Origin: Phycisphaerae bacterium | GTDB lineage: Bacteria > Planctomycetota > Phycisphaerae > UBA1845 > Fen-1342 | Direction of reading: 5' to 3' | NCBI GenBank assembly: GCA_028279405.1 | Contig: JANQNU010000076.1 | Coordinates: forward strand, 37,990 to 101,989 | Length of the DNA stretch: 64,000 bases | Shown here: positions 57,242-64,000 of the stretch, piece by piece | Position numbering within the stretch: position 1 is the first letter of the stretch | How the letters are laid out: every line of letters starts with the position of its first letter | Made by a program: the position numbers and the translations under genes | Notes under the pieces: model-generated | Database searches by the model: none | What the model was told of the DNA's origin: nothing | Seen by the model: only the letters and a program-made list of their open reading frames with translations

Positions 57242-57817
57242 CTACCCGCCTTCCTGACGCAGCTTCTGCATCACCGCCAACACCGCATCCGGGTCGTCGA
57301 GACCGTGCACCAGGTCAAATCCTTTGCGGCCATGGACTAACACGCTTGGGAACAACGGCAACGCGCCTTCCACCTCGGATACTTCGTCCCAAAGTAAACC
57401 CGCCCCATCGAGCCAGTGGTAGTTAAACGGCAACTGCAAGCGACCGTTTCGGAGGATCAAGACGCCGTACGTGGCTAGTAGCTCGACGCCGCTAGCCTCG
57501 TCTTTCAACCGACCACGTAAGGTCGATGCGAATGTGGCACAGTCGATCTCTATTAGTTTGCTCAGCTCGCCCTGATCCAAACGACCGTCTGGTCCCGTGC
57601 CCTTGAAGAAGTTGGCTATGTGCTCGTCGCGCTCCGCTCTGCTCAGCGCGTGATATCCCTTCGGTTCGGCGTCCGGGTCGTATGCTCTGTCGAGCTTCAA
57701 CGCCACCGAATCAAGGTCTTTGTCCTGACCTTCGTTCCGATCGCGCACGCATGCACGCAACGCCTCCCACTCCGAAACCGTGAACGTCACACTGACCAAT
57801 TGATCCCGATCACTCAT
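57242..57817 (-). CDS. Hypothetical protein of the phage-like module
   Basis: 191 residues, soluble, acidic, with VTFTVSEWEALRACVRDR at the start and LPFNYHWLDGAGLLWDEVSE in the second half. A strong TAGGAG precedes the ATG. It overlaps the upstream gene's stop by four bases. No family recognised. Confidence 0.6.
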   Translation of the reverse strand: MSDRDQLVSVTFTVSEWEALRACVRDRNEGQDKDLDSVALKLDRAYDPDAEPKGYHALSRAERDEHIANFFKGTGPDGRLDQGELSKLIEIDCATFASTLRGRLKDEASGVELLATYGVLILRNGRLQLPFNYHWLDGAGLLWDEVSEVEGALPLFPSVLVHGRKGFDLVHGLDDPDAVLAVMQKLRQEGG

Positions 57818-58221
57818 CTACGGCTCCTACTCAGCATGTCCAACATGTACGGCGTCGTCGGGTACTTCCGCAGATTCGCCCAGTGAACGCGGCCCTGGCT
57901 ATCCGCCACAAACGCCGTCTGGTCCTCGTACTCAACCGTCAAACGGTCGTATTCCCATGTCGCCCTCACCGGCACCCGGCCCGCCTTGCGGACATCCATG
58001 ATCCGCATGCGGACCGCGAAGCCGTTCCCCGGCAGATGCTTCGCCGCGTGCCGGATCACTGCCTTGATCTCGTCCAGATCACCCGCCGCCGACGCGTGCT
58101 GCCATTGAGCTAGCGCACCGATTGGCCGTCCACTCCACGCGCACGTCGATCGGCCGTTCGTTTCTCCAGCGCACGCAATGCCAGCCTTGTCGCTTCCAGG
58201 GCTTCCGCGTTTTCCTCGCAC
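57814..58221 (-). CDS. Hypothetical protein; start uncertain
   Basis: Up to 135 residues from a GTG at 58221, which would overlap the upstream Acb2/Tad1-like gene by 112 bases. The convincing part begins near residue 45 (AAGDLDEIKAVIRHAAKHLP, FAVRMRIMDVRKAGRVPVRA, EYDRLTVEYEDQTAFVADSQ) and no good in-frame start lies just after the upstream stop. A GTG inside KAVI is possible. Function unknown. Confidence 0.5.
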   Translation of the reverse strand: MRGKRGSPGSDKAGIACAGETNGRSTCAWSGRPIGALAQWQHASAAGDLDEIKAVIRHAAKHLPGNGFAVRMRIMDVRKAGRVPVRATWEYDRLTVEYEDQTAFVADSQGRVHWANLRKYPTTPYMLDMLSRSRR

Positions 58222-58469
58222 GGGAAATCGCCGTTCTGGAACGATTGCAGGCGGTCAGCAACGATCGCCAGGAGGCACTCGTTCGTCACCCCCTGCACGC
58301 CGACGTCGGGTATCGGCGCCGACTGGAACCGGATCTCTTCGAGCGTTCGAAACCGATCGTCCCCCGGTACCTCGGCGACTTGGGCCGCGACGACTTGATA
58401 GTGCGCGCATGCGCCGCCCTTGGTCCGTTCCCCCATCTGCTGAACAATACGATCTCCGTCGCTGTACAT
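58110..58469 (-). CDS. Acb2/Tad1-like phage protein (possible anti-CBASS/anti-Thoeris sponge)
   Basis: 119 residues, start at 58469 with GGGAG. The C-terminal half follows a pattern I associate with small phage proteins carrying the Acb2/Tad1 hairpin domain: IRFQSAPIPDVGVQGVTNE, CLLAIVADRLQSFQNGDF, CEENAEALEATRLALRALEK and RTADRRARGVDGQ. Family knowledge: Acb2 and Tad1 bind cyclic nucleotide or gcADPR signals and blunt CBASS and Thoeris immunity. The sequence match is from memory; ligand binding here is untested. It also helps identify the surrounding module as phage-derived. Confidence 0.65.
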   Translation of the reverse strand: MYSDGDRIVQQMGERTKGGACAHYQVVAAQVAEVPGDDRFRTLEEIRFQSAPIPDVGVQGVTNECLLAIVADRLQSFQNGDFPCEENAEALEATRLALRALEKRTADRRARGVDGQSVR

Positions 58470-58504
58470 GGTGCGATCTCCCTTTCGAAGTAAACGAGTG
58501 CGTC

Positions 58505-59245
58505 CTACATCAACTGCGCCAGAATGCGCTGCAGCTCGAGGTCCGGATCCACTACGCCCGCTTCGAAGCGTTGGCGCGCCGCGGCCGTCGATGCCAACGC
58601 CGGATCCAACGCGCTGAATTGCTGCTGTTGGATGGGGCCGCCTTCTTGTGCCGTGAACGCCCGGAACCCGCCGTCCTGCCCTGGAACTACCGCCGTAGCG
58701 AAACCCGGCCGGTTGCCCTTCCGTTCACGGAGCCGCTGGGTCTGGGCGCGCATGCGGTCGGCGCGTTCCTCTTTGAACTTCGTCCGACTGCTGCGCGCCT
58801 TCTCAACCGACGCTCGATACTCGTCGGCGCTCTGACCCGACTCCGGACGCGGTACCCAGCGATCCCGCGGGTCGATCCCCATTGACCGCAGTACTTGGTT
58901 GCGCTTGCCGCGTGCCGCCATGTCGACGTAGTTCGCCTGACGGCCCGGATCGCCGCCCCGACCAGCCGCCCGCAGATACTGACTCTCACTCAAGCCACTG
59001 ACGTCCCCGCCCCAGCGACCCGCGCGCTCGCGCTCCTCGCGCTCGCGCTGCTCCTGAGACCGTGCCTGCGCTTGTCGGACGAGTTGCTGAATGATCGTCC
59101 CGATGCCACCGAACGCCGGCGACAACATCGCTTGCAGTTCCGCCAAATCACCGCTCGGGGTTAATGCTGGATCTTGCCCCGGCCCCGACAACGGAATCAT
59201 CGGGCTCGTGGCAAACGGATTCGGCTGCGGTCCAACCATCGGCAT
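58505..59245 (-). CDS. Hypothetical phage structural protein
   Basis: 246 residues, Gln/Arg/Gly-rich. A Pro-rich start (MPMVGPQPNPFATSPMIPLS) is followed by a predicted long helix with ARSQEQREREERERAGRWGG and a disordered basic stretch. GAGG lies ten bases before the ATG. Its composition resembles the next gene product; both may be parts of an internal virion complex. Not recognised. Confidence 0.55.
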   Translation of the reverse strand: MPMVGPQPNPFATSPMIPLSGPGQDPALTPSGDLAELQAMLSPAFGGIGTIIQQLVRQAQARSQEQREREERERAGRWGGDVSGLSESQYLRAAGRGGDPGRQANYVDMAARGKRNQVLRSMGIDPRDRWVPRPESGQSADEYRASVEKARSSRTKFKEERADRMRAQTQRLRERKGNRPGFATAVVPGQDGGFRAFTAQEGGPIQQQQFSALDPALASTAAARQRFEAGVVDPDLELQRILAQLM

Positions 59246-59264
59246 CTGACTAAACCTCGCTCCC

Positions 59265-61328
59265 TCAATTGAAGTTGGGCAGCGCAGCCGTCGGCGGTTG
59301 CAGGTAGCCCCCAGCCATCAGCTGCGCGAGCAGCTGCTGCAACTGTTGGTCCTGCCGCTGCTGCCGCGCCTCACGCTGCTGTTGCTCCAACTGCTGCTGT
59401 CGACGCAGCTGCTGGTCGTAGACGCGCGACCGGTCCGTCTCCGCGCGCTGGAAATCGCGGCCCAGCTGCGCTTGGTCGGCTTGGAAGTCTCGATCGAGAC
59501 CCGCTTGGTCGCCGCGGAATTCCTGCGTGCTGTCGAATTGCCGCTGATCCTCGGAGTACGTGCGGGCAAACTGTGACTCTTGCTGCGCCAGTTGCAGCTC
59601 GGTGATCTCCCGCTGTAGCTGCTGCCGCTCACGGTCCAGTTGCGCCCGCGTCTGGAGGTCCAGGTTCTGCTGGCGCAACTGCTCCTGAACGATGACCAAC
59701 CGCGTCTGACGCTCCGCCGCGGCGTTCTGCAGGTCCGCCTGGATCTGCGCCCCACCGAGCCCGAGCTGCGCCCGGCCGAGCAATTCCTGGATGTCCAACT
59801 GCCGGTTACGCAGGCCCGCGTCGATGTCCTGACCACGCGCGCCGAGATTGATTTGCCCGAGACCCAGCGTCTGCGAAATAAGGGATCGGAGGGTGTCACC
59901 CTCATTACCGGCTCGCGCCAGATCCCGGGCATTGTTGAGTTGCGCGGCGTTTGTCGCCGCGTCGATATCCTGGCCACGCTGGGCGATACCGCCCTGATAC
60001 GCCGCCACGCTTCGATCGATGTCTTGCCCGCGTTGCGTGACGTCCTGGCCACGCGCAGCGAGCCGGTCGTCCGCTTCGCCGAGAACGTATTGCAGGTCCT
60101 GTCCGCGTAGCCCCATCGCCGCCGCTAGCGCAGCTTGCAGGTCGGTCGACTGCAACTGCGCTTCGGTCGTCGCGCGCTGCAGGTCCTGCCCGCGCTGCGT
60201 GATGTCCCCTTGGTAGCCGGCGATGTCCCGGGCCTGATCGAGCGCTCGCCGCTGTTGCCCGAGCCCGCCGGCGAGACCCGCACGCTCCAGGCCAAGCTGT
60301 CCCAACGCCACGCGCGAGTTGATGTCCGCCATGAAGTCGTTGCGGCCCTGGTCGCTCCAAATCTGCTCCTGCTGCGCGTTCTGCGACGCCGCGTCCAGCT
60401 GCGCGTCGCGTAGTGCCGCTTGACGCGCTCCGGCCATCTCCACCATTCCACGCGCTCGCGTCGCGTCTGCACGCCGGGCATCCGCGTATCCACCACGACC
60501 GGCCGACTGATTCGCAAGCCGTTCGATATCGTCCCACGCGCGCAAGACCGGCTCTGCCCGCTGCTGCGCCATTTGGTTAATCTGCGCAGGGGTGAACCGC
60601 TCGCGCCGAACGTCGCGACCCTCGTATTGTTGGCCCGGATCGAATCCAAGCTGGAGCAGCTGCTGCGAGAGCTGCTCCATCTGGTTATCGCCGGCCGGCC
60701 CAGCCAGGTTGGCCCGTTCGCCTGGCGAACCGACGCGCGTCCCCTGTTCGAGCAGATCGATTAACGCTTGGATCGGATTAGCACTCGAGAGCGGCGCCGT
60801 GCCGGCAAAGCCGGACACACGGCTAGGCGCCGCCCCGAGGCTCTCTCGTCCCGGGGTGCGGATGTTCACACCCCTGCCAAGCGCGTCGTTTGCCGCGTTC
60901 ACGCGATCCGGGCTCACCGCGCCAGGCATCGAGAACGGTTGGGGCGTGAAGCTGGTCGATCGCTGCGGCAAGCCCGGCAGCCGAACAACTGGAGCGCTCG
61001 CACCGTCGCCACCGATCGGGCTGTTCGCGGGGTTCTGCGGTAGCGGCGAGTCGTTCGGACCGGCGAGAACGCCAGGACCGCGGCCGACGAACGATGAGCG
61101 CACGTTCGACGGCATCCGACCACGCTGGAAACCGACGCGCGTACCGCCCGAATACTGCTGCGGTGGCGGCGCTTCGCCCGGCGCGGGCGGTTCGAACCCC
61201 AGCTGCTGCCAACCCGGCGCGTTACCGGTCGCCGCTACGCGCCGGCGCGTTTGCTCCGGCAAACGCCACCACTCGCGCTCTACGCCAGGGTTGCCCCAAT
61301 CGATTTGTGGTACGTGACCCGCGGCCAT
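59265..61328 (-). CDS. Gln-rich coiled-coil protein with RGQD repeats
   Basis: 687 residues. A Pro/Gly-rich N-terminal third is followed by a long low-complexity helical region dominated by Gln, Arg, Ala, Asp and Leu. RGQD occurs six times (for example QRGQDLQ, LRGQDLQ, ARGQDVT, QRGQDID) at irregular spacing. The tail is a run of Gln-rich heptads (YDQQLRRQQQLEQQQREARQ) and ends in a short apolar segment. It is probably an extended fibrous virion component. No annotated family recognised. Confidence 0.65.
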   Translation of the reverse strand: MAAGHVPQIDWGNPGVEREWWRLPEQTRRRVAATGNAPGWQQLGFEPPAPGEAPPPQQYSGGTRVGFQRGRMPSNVRSSFVGRGPGVLAGPNDSPLPQNPANSPIGGDGASAPVVRLPGLPQRSTSFTPQPFSMPGAVSPDRVNAANDALGRGVNIRTPGRESLGAAPSRVSGFAGTAPLSSANPIQALIDLLEQGTRVGSPGERANLAGPAGDNQMEQLSQQLLQLGFDPGQQYEGRDVRRERFTPAQINQMAQQRAEPVLRAWDDIERLANQSAGRGGYADARRADATRARGMVEMAGARQAALRDAQLDAASQNAQQEQIWSDQGRNDFMADINSRVALGQLGLERAGLAGGLGQQRRALDQARDIAGYQGDITQRGQDLQRATTEAQLQSTDLQAALAAAMGLRGQDLQYVLGEADDRLAARGQDVTQRGQDIDRSVAAYQGGIAQRGQDIDAATNAAQLNNARDLARAGNEGDTLRSLISQTLGLGQINLGARGQDIDAGLRNRQLDIQELLGRAQLGLGGAQIQADLQNAAAERQTRLVIVQEQLRQQNLDLQTRAQLDRERQQLQREITELQLAQQESQFARTYSEDQRQFDSTQEFRGDQAGLDRDFQADQAQLGRDFQRAETDRSRVYDQQLRRQQQLEQQQREARQQRQDQQLQQLLAQLMAGGYLQPPTAALPNFN

Positions 61329-61356
61329 CCCTAGCCACTCCCATCCCAGCTACACG

Positions 61357-61956
61357 CTATCCAACACTCGGCTGCGCTTTCCCCTGCTCCAACCAAAGAA
61401 CCAACGGAACAACAGCGCACGCAAGCGGGATCCGCCACTCGGGCGGAGACAACGCGCACGCCACCGACAGCAACGCCGCGCCTGCCATCGCCCCGATCTC
61501 TAACCGCTTACGCGTCAACCAACGCCGGCGAGGCTTCGGCTGGGGATTCGGCTGGGGATTCGTCGATGTCATAACGTTCTGGAGGTATTGCTCCATGTCC
61601 ATGCCCGCAACGCGGAACTGCCGCTCCTGTTTCGCCCGCTGGATCTGGTCCTCGATCGACTCCCGTTTCATCAGTTCGCGTACATTGTCGCTAGCAATCT
61701 CGTCGGCGATCGCCTCCCGTATCTGCCGTGCGTCCTCACCGGCAATTCCGTCATTTGCGATGTGCGCCGGAAAATGCAACTTGAACGGCTTATTCAACGC
61801 ATCCCGCCACGCGTTCTCGTTGTAGAGGATTGCCTTGTCTCCGGTGACGTGTAGGCCAGTCCAAGGGAAAGGCGAATACCGCCCCAATAGGCCCTTCGCA
61901 TCCTCGATGCTCTCGAGAACACTCTTGCCACTTGCAGCCGTCGCATCGTTCTTCAT
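61357..61956 (-). CDS. Membrane protein of the phage-like module
   Basis: 199 residues. The start at 61956 overlaps the upstream stop in an ATGA; a longer open frame to 62376 runs antiparallel to no recognisable N-terminal sequence and lies inside another gene. A soluble charged N-terminal domain (LESIEDAKGLLGRYSPFPWT, REAIADEIASDNVRELMKRE) precedes a basic linker (PKPRRRWLTRKR) and two hydrophobic C-terminal helices (IGAMAGAALLSVACAL, IPLACAVVPLVLWL). The shape would suit a membrane anchor or holin-like protein. Confidence 0.65.
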   Translation of the reverse strand: MKNDATAASGKSVLESIEDAKGLLGRYSPFPWTGLHVTGDKAILYNENAWRDALNKPFKLHFPAHIANDGIAGEDARQIREAIADEIASDNVRELMKRESIEDQIQRAKQERQFRVAGMDMEQYLQNVMTSTNPQPNPQPKPRRRWLTRKRLEIGAMAGAALLSVACALSPPEWRIPLACAVVPLVLWLEQGKAQPSVG

Positions 61957-62576
61957 CGCAAGCCCCTGATCTCTGGGAAACGCTCGGCGAGTATTCGATT
62001 CCGCTGCTCTAACAGCTGCTGGAGCGGCGGACGGTTCGGCATATCGTTCGGGCCAATACCACCCGGCGGCATCGGTCGCGGCGACGGGACAAACGGCGCC
62101 GGCTCCGATGCGGCGTCCGCGGCCGGCGGATCGCTCACCACCGACGGGCCCGGGGCCGCGTAGGTCGACGACGGCGCGCCACTGCGTAGCGTCCGAAGCG
62201 GCTGACCGTGGTAGTTGCGCGGTCCGCTGTAGGTCTGAACGGGCGGTGCGGCCAGTTGCGGTTGTTGCTCCCCGAAACCCTTCCCGCCCATCGCCATGAC
62301 GACACGCATCCAGTCGGGAACCTGCGGAGCGCCCGGCGGCTGCGGCGGAAGCTGGTCCGTGTACTGCGCCGCCCAATCCGTCACACGCATCGGACGTTCC
62401 GGACTCATCGGATGCCGTACCGCCTGCGGCTGCGATGAGGGGCGGTGCTGCTCACCACCCGTCGACCACGGCGGTTGAATCGGACGACGACCCATCGGAG
62501 ACGGCGCGCGCTGCTGCAACCCGGGCACCTGGTGCACCTGACGCCGATACCGAGCTCGTGCGTTCCGCTGGATCAC
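61953..62576 (-). CDS. Pro-rich hypothetical protein
   Basis: 207 residues, rich in Pro, Arg and Gln with little predicted order apart from a helical C-terminus (PPLQQLLEQRNRILAERFPE). It is coupled to both neighbours by four-base overlaps. Such disordered linkers are common in phage structural modules. Function unknown. Confidence 0.55.
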   Translation of the reverse strand: MIQRNARARYRRQVHQVPGLQQRAPSPMGRRPIQPPWSTGGEQHRPSSQPQAVRHPMSPERPMRVTDWAAQYTDQLPPQPPGAPQVPDWMRVVMAMGGKGFGEQQPQLAAPPVQTYSGPRNYHGQPLRTLRSGAPSSTYAAPGPSVVSDPPAADAASEPAPFVPSPRPMPPGGIGPNDMPNRPPLQQLLEQRNRILAERFPEIRGLR

Positions 62577-63067
62577 GAGTACGCCCCCACTCGACCCGTA
62601 AAGATGTCAACGACCTTCCGCCAAAACCGCTCCGCCAACACGACAAGCGGATCACGGTAGCGGGGTACCAGTTGATCCAACTGCGACTCCCTCAACCGTC
62701 GCCAGTAGGTCGGGTTGTGGAGTTTCTGTTCGTGCGTCTCGAGGCGCCCCTGGAGATTGCGAAGAGGCGCAACCGCATCCAAAGCATCCAGCGCGCGTTG
62801 GTGGTCTGCTGCGGCTTCCTTCGTGCTGTGTGGGTAGCGCATACCCTTGCGATCAATGCTGAAATGTCCAATCAGATCACGCCAGTCCATCGCGTCATAT
62901 GGACCGATCGGAAAACAGACCCTACGTACGCGATCTCTGTCGTTTGCTTCTTCGATCAGGCGCTTATAGTCGTCGAGCGCGGCGCATACGGTCGCCATCT
63001 GCCGCGAGTCCATCCGCAGCCCGAGGTCGACCGGTTCGAGATCAACTAACGCCGTTGCCGCCGCCAC
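62573..63067 (-). CDS. Hypothetical protein of the phage-like module
   Basis: 164 residues from a GTG with GAAGGA upstream. Mostly helical: MDSRQMATVCAALDDYKRLI, KEAAADHQRALDALDAVAPL, RLRESQLDQLVPRYRDPLVV. Soluble. No family recognised. Confidence 0.6.
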   Translation of the reverse strand: MAAATALVDLEPVDLGLRMDSRQMATVCAALDDYKRLIEEANDRDRVRRVCFPIGPYDAMDWRDLIGHFSIDRKGMRYPHSTKEAAADHQRALDALDAVAPLRNLQGRLETHEQKLHNPTYWRRLRESQLDQLVPRYRDPLVVLAERFWRKVVDIFTGRVGAYS

Positions 63068-63069
63068 TG

Positions 63070-63294
63070 TTACGTCCTTCGGAACTTCGGAGGATGTCGC
63101 GTTCCGTCCTCATGCACCCAAGTCATGCTGCAATCCGGTGACAAGCACACCGGGCAGCCCGGGTCAGGCAGTGTGTCACGAATGAAGTACTCGGCCCCGC
63201 ATCTGGAGCACGTGTATTCGATACCGACCGCCCGTGCCTTCGGCGGCGGTTGCGACGGTTGCTCGCTCGGTTGTGGTAGAGTCAGGTCCATCAC
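63070..63294 (-). CDS. Small zinc-ribbon protein
   Basis: 74 residues. Two Cys pairs of a zinc ribbon: YTCSRCGAEYF and PGCPVCLSPDC. A flexible Pro-rich N-terminus precedes it. Two candidate starts (GTG at 63294 and the next ATG) are adjacent. Small zinc ribbons in phage modules often bind nucleic acid or protein; the target is unknown. Confidence 0.65.
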   Translation of the reverse strand: MMDLTLPQPSEQPSQPPPKARAVGIEYTCSRCGAEYFIRDTLPDPGCPVCLSPDCSMTWVHEDGTRHPPKFRRT

Positions 63295-63993
63295 CTACGT
63301 CCCCGTCGGAAAACCACCGCTGCCGCTGGTCGAATAGCCGCCACCACCGCTAAGCGGGATGCCACCGCCACCACCACCGCCTTGCGTTAACGCTGCTGCC
63401 GAAGGCGCCCCGAACCGCTTCATACGCCAGTACCAGTCGGGTAATGACAGCTGCGGCGGTTGCGGAACCGCGAAACCTGTCGGCGCTGCGCCGCTCACGT
63501 CGATACGCCCGCCACCTGCTACCCCCCCGAAACCCATGCCGCCGACGTCCGCCGGCTGCGCATCGCGCGGTGCACCGCGGTAGGACACTTCCTCCCCGCC
63601 GTAGCGCGGTCTGAAATCACGTGGCGGTTGCGTCGACGGCGGCGGGGGCGCCGGTTGCGGCACGTCCCGCGTGTCGTTCGGCGTGCGGTAGGCCAACGGC
63701 TGGTGCTCCGTCGTCGGATAACCGTGCGTGCGCTCGAATTCGTCCTGCCAGAAGTCGGGATTGCCCGGGGGTACGTTCGGAGGGATGCGACCCATACCCG
63801 GATCCGGCGTCGGACCACCCGTGCCCAGCGGCGCCGCCGGCGGCGGCTGCGCGACGGCGCCGCCGCCGAGGGGGCCGGCAGGCTGTGTATTGCCAAACGG
63901 ACCGCTATTCGGTTGCGGAACCGATGGCGACGGATTCGGGAACGGACCGGGTTGGAGCCCTGTAGCGTTGCTCTGGGGACCGTACCGCGGCAT
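63295..63993 (-). CDS. Pro/Gly-rich protein, possibly running off the right edge
   Basis: 232 residues from an ATG at 63993, seven bases from the window end, so the true start may lie outside. It is disordered and Pro-rich (PGPFPNPSPSVPQPNSGPFG), with a short ordered stretch PQLSLPDWYWRMKRFGAPS and a Gly-rich end (ALTQGGGGGGGIPLSGGGGY). Function unknown. Confidence 0.55.
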   Translation of the reverse strand: MPRYGPQSNATGLQPGPFPNPSPSVPQPNSGPFGNTQPAGPLGGGAVAQPPPAAPLGTGGPTPDPGMGRIPPNVPPGNPDFWQDEFERTHGYPTTEHQPLAYRTPNDTRDVPQPAPPPPSTQPPRDFRPRYGGEEVSYRGAPRDAQPADVGGMGFGGVAGGGRIDVSGAAPTGFAVPQPPQLSLPDWYWRMKRFGAPSAAALTQGGGGGGGIPLSGGGGYSTSGSGGFPTGT

Positions 63994-64000
63994 CCCCGAC

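Noticed and set aside
61957..62376. N-terminal extension of the 199-residue membrane protein
   Set aside because: The extra 140 residues are Arg/Ala/Gly-rich translation of another gene's frame; the ATGA overlap start at 61956 fits the operon.

Overview
The window looks like a chromosome segment of a Planctomycetota bacterium, most plausibly Phycisphaerae or a relative. The evidence is indirect but consistent. There are two PEP-CTERM surface proteins and a dockerin-like LNCDG tail on an NxxGxxAF-repeat protein. There is a planctomycete-style ECF sigma factor overlapping a Ser/Thr kinase, and a second WD40 Ser/Thr kinase. There are giant lipoproteins with thrombospondin-type-3 calcium repeats and parallel beta-helices, and the whole window is GC-rich. 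A complete PBP2-RodA pair shows peptidoglycan elongation capacity. The class assignment is inference; no rRNA is present.

Layout. 1-4.9 kb: the 3' part of a flavin/NAD reductase fused to a NapH-type membrane polyferredoxin, convergent with a hybrid sensor kinase. 5-8.6 kb: mrdA-rodA. 8.6-8.7 kb: a palindrome plus 20-bp tandem repeat element. 8.8-14.4 kb: nitroreductase, a MacA/ABC/MacB tripartite exporter and a MATE exporter, all on the minus strand. 14.8-19.9 kb: a secreted/membrane accessory protein with an ABC ATPase and ABC-2 permease. 20-28 kb: a set of exported proteins (esterase-like PEP-CTERM, two four-helix membrane proteins with a DUF1559-like tail, a YWTD propeller with an IPTL-like tail, a dockerin protein, a histidine phosphatase and a choice-of-anchor PEP-CTERM protein). 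It includes a second palindrome followed by a ~22-bp degenerate repeat array.

28-46.5 kb is the most distinctive chromosomal part. On the minus strand lie an ECF sigma factor, a TPR kinase, a type-B carboxylesterase and a WD40 kinase. Divergent from the sigma gene are two tandemly duplicated ~1,557-residue lipoproteins. Both combine an IPT/TIG domain, calcium repeats, a region strikingly like the pore-forming half of anthrax protective antigen, an NGSFE lectin-like module, further calcium repeats and a parallel beta-helix. The duplication carried the 5' leader and a similar terminator with each copy.

46.7-64 kb begins with tRNA-Thr(TGT) and is then a single minus-strand, tightly packed, phage-like module that runs off the right edge. 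It encodes a 2,027-residue polyvalent-type protein (DdrB-like ParB domain, degenerate zincin, LPD38-like end), a 687-residue Gln-rich RGQD-repeat protein, a likely Acb2/Tad1-type anti-defence protein, a tail-fibre-like beta domain, a small lipoprotein, a possible holin-like peptide, a zinc ribbon, and a tRNA-Met(CAT) with initiator hallmarks. A strong terminator ends the module beside tRNA-Thr, a plausible integration site. No terminase, portal, capsid or integrase is visible, so whether it is a complete prophage is open.
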